Positions 42,727 to 50,827 of a stretch of DNA of 64,000 nt are shown here, piece by piece. Within the stretch, counting starts at the first letter, position 1. The number at the start of each line of letters is the position of its first letter. The position numbers were made by a program, and so were the translations under genes. Below the pieces are notes generated by a model. The model saw only the letters and a program-made list of their open reading frames with translations, was not told where the DNA came from and did no database searches. Origin of the DNA: an uncultured Gammaproteobacteria bacterium (GTDB lineage Bacteria > Pseudomonadota > Gammaproteobacteria > Steroidobacterales > XN24); contig CAMYOC010000010.1 in NCBI GenBank assembly GCA_947259915.1, forward strand, positions 1-64,000, read 5' to 3'.

Positions 42727-45700
42727 ATGGTCGCTCTCTGTGAGTCTTATAGACGTCTGTCCCGTTTGCGGCCCCGACTTCGACGGAGCGCCGTGGGCAT
42801 TGTAGTGCTCGTGGCCCTTGCAAACCCGGCTGTGCGCGCGTCACCAGAAACCGCTTCATCATCTGATGCCGGGGTCATTACTGACGCGCAGAGGCTGATC
42901 CTTGGCGAATCCATCGTCCGCAGCCACGGCGCCGATGCGCGTTTTCGCTACGTGCTGGAGACCGACGGAGACGAACGGGTTGTCATCGAAATAGAACAGC
43001 GCGGCCTCGACCTGATTGTCTCATCCACTGGCCCCAATGGCTTAACGCAAACCGTCAATTCGCCGTTGCAAAGGGACGAACGCGAGGTACTGGTTGTTGG
43101 TGGAGTGCCCGGCGCATACACGATCGATGTGTACTCGACCGAATACACCGGGGCCATTGGAGGCCACGCGATCACCGCGTTCCGGCCGGCTGCGGAGCCG
43201 GGGACGGATCCGCTCAGCCCGTATCAGGACATGATGCGCGGCAACGCGCTCAATTTTGCCAACGAGCCGGCAAAACGACAGGAGGCGCTGGCCGCCTATC
43301 TCGCCGCCGCGAACGCGTGGGCTGATCCTGGACACGAGCCCGACCGAGCCTGGGCGTTATTTAGTGCGGCCGGCATGCTGTATTGGCGCATGCTCCTTTG
43401 GGAGGATGCCGCAGCACAAGCACACCTGGCGGCAGATCTTTACGGCGACGCGGGCGCCGGGGCACTGGACGCCGCAGCGCTCCATCTCGAAGCGGCCTCG
43501 ATCATGGAAATCACCGGTCAAACCGAGCCGGCGCCGGATCTCAGCGCCAGGCGCGTCACGGGCCGCGACTTCGAACAGGCCGAAACCTTGCTCAACACAG
43601 CTCTGGAAACCCAGATCGGGCTGGCACTCGACTACGACGCCGCGAAGACGACAAACAACCTTGGGCTACTGGCCTATTACAAAGGTGACTGGGACAACGC
43701 AGAGTCGTTCTGGAGTGATGCCGCCGAACGCTTTCACGCGCTTGAAGAGTGGTCCGACGAGCAGAACAGCCTGGCCAATCTCGGCGTACTGCTTCTGGAA
43801 CGAGGCCAGCTGAGTCAATCCGTGGTGGTTTTCTCCAGATCACTGGAAATTTTGGAGATCGAGTATCAACCGAGATTGATCGCTGACACCCTGGACAATC
43901 GTGCGACCGCACTTTCGGCGCTCGGCCAGTACGACGCTGCCCTGCGGGATCATTTTGCAGCGCTTGGAATCCATCAGGTCTTGAACAATATCAAGGGCCA
44001 GGGCCGCTCGTTGAGTGGTGTCGCTATGGCCTACGGCGACCTTGGCGAACCCGAACTGGCTAGGGAGAACTACGAAAGTTCTCTGCGCCTGCGAAAACAA
44101 TCCAATGACATCAGAGGCGTCGCCGCAACACTGATTTTGTTGGGCAATCTCTGCCGACAGCTCAAGGACATGGAATGTGCTTTCGATGCGCACAGTCAGG
44201 CTGTAGCCATAGCACCCGGTAATACGTTCCTGGCGCGCGCGGAGACCGCGCTCGCAGTAGATTATTTTGAAGCAGAGAAGCCCCGGGAGTCACTCGCTCA
44301 TCTGGAATCCGCCATCGCCGCCGCGAGACGCCAGGGTGCCCCCAGGATTCTGGCCGAAGCCCTTGTGGAACGCGCCAGGATTGCTTTGGCCGAAGGCCAT
44401 CAGGAGAAAGTTCGGCTGGATCTAGACGAGGCGCAGACACTGTTCGAACGGATGGGTATGACCGAAAAGACCGGCCAGACGATGTATCTGGCCGGCCGCT
44501 CCTACGCCGCACAAGGTGATCTCGCTAAAGCCGTCGCCCTGACCCGCAAATCCATAGAGCACATCGAGCTGGTCCGTGAACGCCTGACGACGCCGGCGCT
44601 TCGCGCTACCTATTTGGGCCAGAGCCGCGCAGCGTATGAGCTGCAGATCGATCTGTTGATGTCCGCGGCAAAAACCGCTGCACCGGGTTCCGCAGATGAT
44701 CTGCTCAGACAGGCGCTGGATACGGCCGAAAGATCGCACGGCAGGATGTTGCTGGACCTCCTCGACGAAGCGGAGCTCGATCTCGATGAGAGCGCCAGCC
44801 CGATCCTTGCCGCTCGGCGCCGGGCCCTGACAGAGGCAATGACCGGGCTGGCGTATCGGAGAAATCGGCTACTCCAGGAGGTCACCGTTAACCAGTCCGA
44901 ACTCGAGACGATCTCAGCGAAAATGGACCAGGCCGCAACCGAGCTTCGGATACTGGAGATCGAAATCCGCGAGGCCGACCCGCGGTATGCGGCTATCGCG
45001 GCACCCAGAATACTTGACAGTCACGCGGTACAACGCCTGCTTCCGGAAGATACGGCCTTGCTCTTTTACCATGTGGGAGCGGCGACCGGGTTTTTGTGGG
45101 TCGTTACCCGTACCGACCTGAAATGGAAAGCACTGCCTGGCCGGGCCGTCATCGATCAGCTGGCCCGATTGGCATACGAACTACTGCAGGACTATCCGGC
45201 AGACATGGCCGCGCGCAGCACGCGCGATGAGGTCTTGGCCCGGTTCTCCGAGCTGTTGTGCGGCGTTGAGCTTGGAGTCGCGGACAAGCAGCGACATTAT
45301 GTGCCCTTCGCCGCTCTGCCCCTGACCGCCCCGGGCTCGTCTGCCCGCTATCTGCTCTCGGACTACGAGATCCAGCGGATCCCCTCCGCTTCGGCCCTGG
45401 CGATAGACGATGGCAAGACATGGGACAGGACGAAGTCCCGTAGCGTCGCGATATTTGCGGACCCGATCTTCCACGGGCAAGACCCGAGGATGGAGGAGCC
45501 AGCCAATGACCCGGCGTCCCGGCAGAACTGGATAGCCGATCTGGATCGCCTGCAACGGCTGGAATGGAGCGCCGAAGAAGCCGAGACCATCGCCGCTCTG
45601 GCGGACCCGGAGCAGAGCCTGGTATTGACCGGCCCGGACGCGACTCGTGAAGCGGTATTGGCGACTGACCTTAGTTCATATCGCTACCTACATTTCGCCA

Positions 45701-46131
45701 CGCACAGCTTTATAGACACGCAATACCCGTCACTCTCGGGCCTGTTGCTGTCGGGCAACCGCGACGGCGGGCCCGCAGACGGACTGCTTCAGCTGGACCA
45801 GATTTCCAGCCTGTCCCTAAATGCCGAACTCGCGGTGCTGAGCGCGTGTGAGACCGCGCTGGGCCGGGAAATCCGCGGTGAGGGTCTGGTCGGTCTGACG
45901 CAGGGATTCATCCTTGCCGGGGCCCGGCACGTGGTGGCCAGCCTGTGGCGGGTTCCGGATCGCGGAACGGCCGAACTGATGGCATTGCTCTATCGCAACC
46001 TGATGGTCCGGAGGCTGCCGGTGGCGGCGGCTTTGCGCGGCGCACAACTGGAACTCTCCAGCCAGCGCCAATGGGCTGATCCTTATTACTGGGCGGGGTT
46101 CATTCTGGAGACGGCCAGCGCCAGCCGCTGA
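42727..46131 (+). CDS. exported TPR-CHAT caspase-like protease
   Basis: A 1,134-residue protein. The N terminus is basic (RRLSRLRPRLRRS) then hydrophobic (AVGIVVLVALANPAVRA), a signal peptide. Residues about 55-155 are a beta-sandwich reminiscent of pre-peptidase C-terminal (PPC) domains. At least ten TPR-like repeats follow (YKGDWDNAESFWSDAAERFH, GDLAKAVALTRKSIEHIE). The last 330 residues are a CHAT domain with the catalytic pair His993 (RYLHFATHSF) and Cys1041 (AVLSACETALG) and the ending DPYYWAGFILE. CHAT proteases cut proteins in signalling and defence. It heads a cluster with two exported proteins and a sigma/anti-sigma pair. Confidence 0.9.
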   Translation: MVALCESYRRLSRLRPRLRRSAVGIVVLVALANPAVRASPETASSSDAGVITDAQRLILGESIVRSHGADARFRYVLETDGDERVVIEIEQRGLDLIVSSTGPNGLTQTVNSPLQRDEREVLVVGGVPGAYTIDVYSTEYTGAIGGHAITAFRPAAEPGTDPLSPYQDMMRGNALNFANEPAKRQEALAAYLAAANAWADPGHEPDRAWALFSAAGMLYWRMLLWEDAAAQAHLAADLYGDAGAGALDAAALHLEAASIMEITGQTEPAPDLSARRVTGRDFEQAETLLNTALETQIGLALDYDAAKTTNNLGLLAYYKGDWDNAESFWSDAAERFHALEEWSDEQNSLANLGVLLLERGQLSQSVVVFSRSLEILEIEYQPRLIADTLDNRATALSALGQYDAALRDHFAALGIHQVLNNIKGQGRSLSGVAMAYGDLGEPELARENYESSLRLRKQSNDIRGVAATLILLGNLCRQLKDMECAFDAHSQAVAIAPGNTFLARAETALAVDYFEAEKPRESLAHLESAIAAARRQGAPRILAEALVERARIALAEGHQEKVRLDLDEAQTLFERMGMTEKTGQTMYLAGRSYAAQGDLAKAVALTRKSIEHIELVRERLTTPALRATYLGQSRAAYELQIDLLMSAAKTAAPGSADDLLRQALDTAERSHGRMLLDLLDEAELDLDESASPILAARRRALTEAMTGLAYRRNRLLQEVTVNQSELETISAKMDQAATELRILEIEIREADPRYAAIAAPRILDSHAVQRLLPEDTALLFYHVGAATGFLWVVTRTDLKWKALPGRAVIDQLARLAYELLQDYPADMAARSTRDEVLARFSELLCGVELGVADKQRHYVPFAALPLTAPGSSARYLLSDYEIQRIPSASALAIDDGKTWDRTKSRSVAIFADPIFHGQDPRMEEPANDPASRQNWIADLDRLQRLEWSAEEAETIAALADPEQSLVLTGPDATREAVLATDLSSYRYLHFATHSFIDTQYPSLSGLLLSGNRDGGPADGLLQLDQISSLSLNAELAVLSACETALGREIRGEGLVGLTQGFILAGARHVVASLWRVPDRGTAELMALLYRNLMVRRLPVAAALRGAQLELSSQRQWADPYYWAGFILETASASR

Positions 46132-46182
46132 GCCGGTCCTCTGACAGCAAGTGAGACAATCGGGCTGCGAGAGGCAGGCCCT

Positions 46183-46214
46183 AAGTGGGCCTTTGGCTTG
46201 GCCCTTGCCCACTT
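46183..46214 (+). other. inverted repeat in the 46132-46232 leader
   Basis: AAGTGGGC / GCCCACTT with a partly self-complementary GGGCC-GGCCC interior, between the CHAT gene and the next gene. No T tract follows, so it could be an RNA processing or attenuation structure rather than a terminator. Confidence 0.45.
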
Positions 46215-46232
46215 TGAAGAGGAAACAATCCC

Positions 46233-46793
46233 ATGAAACGAATGACTGCCGCATTCGGCTGTGCCTGTTTTTTGACCAGCCTGATGACTTACGCGTCCAT
46301 TGCTTCCGCCGCCCCATCCTGCGGTGATCCCGATGATCCATTCGCCGAGTTTTACAGCGGTGGCGGGCCGGGCAAGACCTGGCACATCACGATGGTAACC
46401 CATGATCATGAAGATCACGGTCTGCATCTGGTCGAAGGGGACTCGTTCACCGTCAGGTACAACGCCAACTGCGAGGTCGTGATGGCACCCGGACCTGAAC
46501 TCGCCAGTCGCTGGGGCAGCTATTCCCGCCTGCTGGCGCGGGAATCACGCGTCTCCTCGGATCTGCGCAGCGTGGACAACGAGCTGTGCACCACGGTGGG
46601 CATCGGGCATGAGGAGATGGGCGCTCAGGAGGTCGTGGCCAGGCCCCACATCCTGCGCATGAGGATGATCGGCAGCGGCGATGGCCGTAAGCTGCAGATC
46701 AAGTATTCCCACCGGGCCAGCGTGAAGGATGATTGTTCCAGCGACGGCAGCCTCGGCAACGTGCACGGCGGTACCGCTCACGCTGAAGGGTAG
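46233..46793 (+). CDS. small exported protein of unknown function
   Basis: A 186-residue protein with a signal peptide (MKRMTAAFGCACFLTSLMTY, cleavage near SAA). The mature part contains HITMVTHDHEDHGLHLVEGD, a striking His/Asp run that could bind a metal, and Cys residues suited to disulfides (SCGDPD, NCEVVM, LCTTVG, DDCSSD). No family recognised. It starts behind GAAGAGGAAAC, 101 bases after the CHAT gene, and ends just before the trypsin-like protease. Confidence 0.72.
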   Translation: MKRMTAAFGCACFLTSLMTYASIASAAPSCGDPDDPFAEFYSGGGPGKTWHITMVTHDHEDHGLHLVEGDSFTVRYNANCEVVMAPGPELASRWGSYSRLLARESRVSSDLRSVDNELCTTVGIGHEEMGAQEVVARPHILRMRMIGSGDGRKLQIKYSHRASVKDDCSSDGSLGNVHGGTAHAEG

Positions 46794-46809
46794 CTTATCG
46801 GGCAGCGCC

Positions 46810-48003
46810 TTGCCGCGCGGCTGTTTCAAGCTCGCGCTCAGACCTTGCCTGACCGGCCTGTTGCAGGCGATTCTGCTGCTGACGGCATCTGCCGGCCACG
46901 CAGACCCTACCGCCACGGCTGCACCAGCCGGACGGGACGGGGTGCTTGTGCTCGCGCTAAAAAACAGCAGCTCTACGCAAGCCCATGCGGCAGTGGGCAT
47001 GCTTTTGAGCCGCTCCTGCCCCAGCGGGCGCTGTGGCACCTTCGCGACCTGCTCGCTGGTGCTGGTCGCTCCGGATGTGGCCGTAACGGCCGCTCACTGC
47101 GTGGAGAATCCGGACAAGAAATACCTCGTGTTCTTCCCCGGCACACGGCTGGTGACGGTCGCGCCGGATGGCATCGCGCGCTTTTGCGACGGGCAGCTTG
47201 ACTGCGATCCGGTCAGCGGCGACCTGGCTGCCCTGCGGCTGAGCCATCCCATGACGGGGCTTGCCCCGATCGCGCGGTCGCCGGTACTGCCTTCCACGGG
47301 CGTCATGGTGGGTCATGGCGACAGCGCCCCGGCGCGCCCGGACAACGGCATCCTGAGGCAGGCAACGGTGCCGATCGAGAGCTGCGGCCCGCGGACGCTC
47401 TGTTATCGCTTCGACCAGGATTCGCCAGCGGCCTGCAACCACGATTCTGGCGGACCGCTGTTTGGGACAGACGGCCGGCTGCTGGGACTGGCGAGTCAGA
47501 CTGAAGCCGATTGTGTGGCGGGCAAAGGCACCTATATCCGGGTTACCGGCCCATGGGTCGACCCGTGGTGGCAAGACCACGTGGACCGGGGGGGCGCGCC
47601 GCCGTCGGCCGGCGTCCTTTCCCGCCCCGTGCTGAATGTCGACTGCAGTCGCCAGCCTTGCTGGCGCGGCGTCGATGCCGATGGCCTGCGGATTCCGTTC
47701 CATGTCAGCGAAGACAGCAGCAGCCTGGTCGTGAGCATCAACTACGCGCTGCGCACGGACCCATCCGGCTGCCAGGCGCCGGACCAGGACAGCTGTCTTG
47801 TGGACTACGACCTCGAGCTTGAAGCGCCCGAGACCGGGCGGCAATCATGTGACTGCGAGAACGGCTTGCATCAGGTATCGGTGTGCAGCTGCAAGGCGCC
47901 GACGTCCGGCGAGTGGACCGCGGTAATCAGATCGGTGGCCAACAAAGGGGCTTTCCAGGTCACCGGGCGAACAACGATGCTGGACGGTGGCGCGGCCGAA
48001 TAG
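46810..48003 (+). CDS. exported trypsin-like serine protease
   Basis: Start uncertain: TTG at 46810 is chosen because it begins a good signal peptide (CLTGLLQAILLLTASAGHA); an in-frame ATG at 46729 would overlap the previous gene. The trypsin triad is complete: His96 (VAVTAAHC), Asp138 (SGDLAALRL) and Ser213 (CNHDSGGPLFG; His replaces the usual Gly before DSGGP). About 130 C-terminal residues form a Cys-rich, beta-looking region (DCSRQPCW, SCDCENG, SVCSCKAP). The terminator starts inside the last codons. It probably acts in the periplasm or outside the cell. Confidence 0.82.
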   Translation: MPRGCFKLALRPCLTGLLQAILLLTASAGHADPTATAAPAGRDGVLVLALKNSSSTQAHAAVGMLLSRSCPSGRCGTFATCSLVLVAPDVAVTAAHCVENPDKKYLVFFPGTRLVTVAPDGIARFCDGQLDCDPVSGDLAALRLSHPMTGLAPIARSPVLPSTGVMVGHGDSAPARPDNGILRQATVPIESCGPRTLCYRFDQDSPAACNHDSGGPLFGTDGRLLGLASQTEADCVAGKGTYIRVTGPWVDPWWQDHVDRGGAPPSAGVLSRPVLNVDCSRQPCWRGVDADGLRIPFHVSEDSSSLVVSINYALRTDPSGCQAPDQDSCLVDYDLELEAPETGRQSCDCENGLHQVSVCSCKAPTSGEWTAVIRSVANKGAFQVTGRTTMLDGGAAE

Positions 48004-48021
48004 ACCGCGCCACCGTTTTTT
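47984..48021 (+). terminator. rho-independent terminator overlapping protease stop
   Basis: Twelve-base perfect stem ACGGTGGCGCGG / CCGCGCCACCGT with a nine-base loop that contains the stop codon of the protease, followed by TTTTTT. It ends the plus-strand CHAT/protease transcript. Confidence 0.92.
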
Positions 48022-48023
48022 AT

Positions 48024-48689
48024 TCAGTCGATTTCCACCTGGAAGCGCAGCTCGCTAACCGGCACGAACGCTGCGTCAGGGTGCTCACGTCCTTCGAGCT
48101 GGATCAGATGCGGACCCGGCGCCAGCATCCTTCCTGGCACCGAGATCGCGACCAGGGCCTCATAGCTGGGCCGTACACCCGACACCTCGGCGACGGTCGT
48201 AGCGCCGTCTCCGTCCAGCTTGCTCACGACCACGCGATAGTCGTGTCGTTGCGTGCGGCCGGGATCGACCAGCAACACCGCCGCCGCCTCGGGCGAACTG
48301 AGTCGCACCCGGCTGGCCTTCTCGGCGACACCTCGGGTCGAGTGGATCGGGAATACCTCCGCAACCACCGGTCCAGCCGTTTCGCCAGTGCCGTTGTAGC
48401 CCAGACCCGCAGCGATCAGCGACGCGGCGAGAACCGCGCTGGCAGCCATTGCATAACGCGGCGCAGCAGAAACGCCGGCGGCCGGCAGCTCCCGTGCGGG
48501 AGGCGCGGAGTGGGCAGTAGCCGCCATATCGCGAAGTCCGGTCCGGAGCCGCTCGGTCAACTCGAGTTCCTCCTGACACACCCCACAGCCGATATAGTGC
48601 TCCTCGAAACGCCTCTGTTCGCGAGCACCCAGCTGGCCCGCCAGATAGCGGTCGACGAACATGTTTTCTTTCGCTTCCTTGTGATGCAT
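48024..48689 (-). CDS. membrane anti-sigma factor with zinc ZAS domain
   Basis: The ATG ending at 48689 is used; a TTG upstream adds seven residues. The 221-residue product has a cytoplasmic anti-sigma zinc motif H31-x3-C35-x2-C38 (EEHYIGCGVCQEEL), a membrane helix at about 79-97 (YAMAASAVLAASLIAAGLGY) and a periplasmic beta-rich domain of about 120 residues ending SELRFQVEID. It lies 88 bases downstream of the ECF sigma gene in the same direction. Such proteins hold the sigma factor until a periplasmic signal, often proteolysis, releases it. Confidence 0.85.
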   Translation of the reverse strand: MHHKEAKENMFVDRYLAGQLGAREQRRFEEHYIGCGVCQEELELTERLRTGLRDMAATAHSAPPARELPAAGVSAAPRYAMAASAVLAASLIAAGLGYNGTGETAGPVVAEVFPIHSTRGVAEKASRVRLSSPEAAAVLLVDPGRTQRHDYRVVVSKLDGDGATTVAEVSGVRPSYEALVAISVPGRMLAPGPHLIQLEGREHPDAAFVPVSELRFQVEID

Positions 48690-48777
48690 TTGTCTGTCCC
48701 GTTCTGTCAATATGCCTAGTTACTGCATCATGAATGCCGCTTATCGCACCTGATCTGAAAAGATTGTGCGGCGGTGC

Positions 48778-49395
48778 TCATTCCTTCACCAGTACCAGCC
48801 CTTTTCGCTCCTCCGCCTTGCGCAGCAGTTCCCGGAAGCGGTTACGCGCGCGATAGATGACCCGGTGGAAATGGCCGGGATCGATGTCCAGCGCGGCACA
48901 GATCGTGTCCCGGTCTTCGTCGTAGACCCAGAACCGCAGCAGCAGCTGCCGGTCTCGTTCCACCGTCAGTTCGTCGAACATGGACATGACGATTGCCATG
49001 GTCTCGTCGCGCGAGGCCTGCGCATAGGGATCCTTGCCGGGATCCGGGAGCGCATCAATCTGGGTCTGGTCACCGTAGTCCTCGGTGCGGCGTTTCAGCA
49101 CCAGGCTGCGTGAACTGAGTTTGCGGGCTATACCGTGCAGATAACTGTTCAGTTTGTGTGGCTCGTCCAGTCCGTCTTTTCTCAGTTTTTTGAGCAGGAT
49201 GACGAACGCGTCCTGGCACAGGTCTCCGGCGAGCTCGGGATCACGAGTGAGTCGGCGCAAAAAAAACAACAGACCGCGGTGATAGCGTCGATACAACTCA
49301 CTCTCGGCCTCGCCATCACCGGCCTTCACCCGCCCGACCAGTTCGATCAGTACAGCGCGTTCATCGACCGCAGGCGTATCAGTCAACCGGGCCAT
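48778..49395 (-). CDS. ECF-type sigma-70 RNA polymerase sigma factor
   Basis: A 205-residue sigma factor. Region 2 is at about 30-95 (YRRYHRGLLFFLRRLTRDPE, LAGDLCQDAFVILLKKLR, YLHGIARKL) and region 4 at about 140-195 (LTVERDRQLLLRFWVYDEDR, TICAALDIDPGHFHRVIYRA). No region 3 is seen, so it is of ECF type. GGGAGGGC precedes its ATG. It should read a regulon that may include the CHAT protease and the exported proteins; no matching promoter could be made out. Confidence 0.93.
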   Translation of the reverse strand: MARLTDTPAVDERAVLIELVGRVKAGDGEAESELYRRYHRGLLFFLRRLTRDPELAGDLCQDAFVILLKKLRKDGLDEPHKLNSYLHGIARKLSSRSLVLKRRTEDYGDQTQIDALPDPGKDPYAQASRDETMAIVMSMFDELTVERDRQLLLRFWVYDEDRDTICAALDIDPGHFHRVIYRARNRFRELLRKAEERKGLVLVKE

Positions 49396-49689
49396 CAGCC
49401 GCCCTCCCCGGTCCGGGCGGCAAAGCCGGTGTTCTCAGGCCATCGTCGGGTATGCGGGGTGTCCGCGGACCTCACCGTTATTATTCTCCGTTCCCTGGTT
49501 CAGCGCCGTTCAGCTTTTGAACAAAGTGGCCGCGGGAGATGCCGTAGTCAGCAACCAAGCCGCCGCTTACCAACTAGTTTACGCACAAGTTCAGCTTATC
49601 GTCAGGCTGACGCTGGCCGGAGAAAATATTTTCAGCCGAGGTGAGACAGTGGCGTGAGAGAGCGCAGTGGGTACTTATAGATAGTTAAA
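49396..49689. other. intergenic region upstream of sigma gene
   Basis: About 290 bases that must hold the promoter of the sigma operon on the minus strand and of the RNA-like element on the plus strand. TATAGAT near 49676 is a possible -10 for the latter. No gene seen. Confidence 0.35.
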
Positions 49690-49816
49690 AACCAGCGAGC
49701 ATCGGGCCGGGCTCCCTCCCCCTGGGATCCTTCCGTCCGCCCGATGCTCAACGGTATCCGGGACTTCCCGCGCCCGGACCTATGTCGTACCCGACAGGGA
49801 CGTCGGGTACTTTTTT
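49690..49816 (+). ncRNA. candidate structured RNA with three hairpins
   Basis: About 125 bases fold into a series. First, a long stem GAGCATCGGG(C) / (G)CCCGATGCTC encloses an inner hairpin GGCTCCC / GGGATCC with one mismatch. Second, TCCGGG / CCCGGA. Third, a terminator-like hairpin with a T tract. It ends 54 bases before the gene at 49871. It could be a small RNA with its own terminator or an attenuator leader for that gene. No known RNA family is recognised. Confidence 0.5.
49787..49816 (+). terminator. rho-independent terminator of the structured RNA
   Basis: Nine-base perfect stem GTACCCGAC / GTCGGGTAC with a six-base loop followed by six T. It is well formed and reads only on the plus strand. 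Confidence 0.92.
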
Positions 49817-49870
49817 CGAGGCGCAAGGATGCGCATTGCATGTGTCGAAACAAAGGGACGGAAGAAAAAC

Positions 49871-50221
49871 ATGTTGAGTGAGGTCTTGGCGGGCGCAGCA
49901 CCGCCGAGCAGCTGTCAGCTGGTCGAATTCGAGCAAGCTATTGTCACCAGCATTGAGCCAGGTGGGCGCCTGCTGGTGGTCAGAGGCACCGCACCGTCTG
50001 CCAGGATGGAGATTTTGCTTTCGCATCGCGCGTACTCCGATACGCCGGACTGGTGGGGGATCGAAGTCGTCGGCGCACTGCCAGGGGGAGTCTGTCTGAC
50101 GGAGACGCGCCGCTTCGAAGTGGCCATTTCGCTGGACGGCATCGAGGGCCAGAGAGGCATCGAGGTCATTGGCGCTTCTACGACCAGCCGGATCGAATTG
50201 AGACCGGCTCAAGCGAGCTAG
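49871..50221 (+). CDS. hypothetical protein downstream of the structured RNA
   Basis: A 116-residue protein; the ATG at 49871 follows GGAAG, and upstream GTG/ATG codons would overlap the terminator region. The sequence is beta-looking, with short hydrophobic strands (AIVTSIEPGGRLLVVRGTAP, WWGIEVVGALPGG, RRFEVAISLDG). It has no signal peptide and no recognised family. It lies just after the terminator of the candidate RNA. Confidence 0.6.
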   Translation: MLSEVLAGAAPPSSCQLVEFEQAIVTSIEPGGRLLVVRGTAPSARMEILLSHRAYSDTPDWWGIEVVGALPGGVCLTETRRFEVAISLDGIEGQRGIEVIGASTTSRIELRPAQAS

Positions 50222-50294
50222 ACTGAGTCTCTCCAAAACCTGACCGATCATCGGTCGGTCACGACATGATCTATCCAGGCGGCGGGATCCGGGC

Positions 50295-50420
50295 ATGGCG
50301 CGCAAGGCAGTCGCAATCCGTCACGCGGCGTGCGCAGACCCGGGCTTTTTTTCGGACGTTCTCAAGCAGGCCGGCTACACCATCGAAATCGTGAACGCCA
50401 CGGACAGCGAACCTGGAGCG
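50295..50420 (+). pseudogene. N-terminal remnant of a class I glutamine amidotransferase
   Basis: The ATG at 50295 opens MARKAVAIRHAACADPGFFS, then DVLKQAGYTIEIVNATDSEP, which fits the first beta-alpha-beta of class I glutamine amidotransferases; the catalytic Cys region is absent and the frame degenerates after about 42 residues. It is probably the stump of a deleted gene. Confidence 0.55.
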
Positions 50421-50827
50421 CTGCACACGCTCGCGTGCTCACAAAGGGTGGCTCGCGCATGCTGCGGGAATGGCTGAGCGGCGCATCTGACGTCGATTGA
50501 GAGTGGCCCCGGATCGATTCTTGAGCGGAAAAATCCAAGTTGATTGAGGGAGATGGAGCAATAGCTTGATAACGGACCTCAAAAACAGACCACAGCTTGT
50601 CTTTATCCCACCGTTACAACATCTTGGGGCACAAGGGCCGCTCACCCACCACATCTGCCATACTTGCGTTGGAGACGGCGGTATCCGCTTCCGCACAGCG
50701 CACTGGCCCAGGTCGAAGCACCGCAATTTGTCCCGCCTGTTGTGACCGACCTACTTGGAAAAACAGGTTCTTACGTATAGTTTATGACGTCAGCGTAAAG
50801 ACATGCCAAGGAATATTTTCTGAGTTC
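50421..50827. other. intergenic region before parA
   Basis: About 400 bases with no gene. TTGGAA at 50755-50760 and TATAGT at 50776-50781 form a possible parA promoter, with a short 15-base spacer. Confidence 0.35.
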
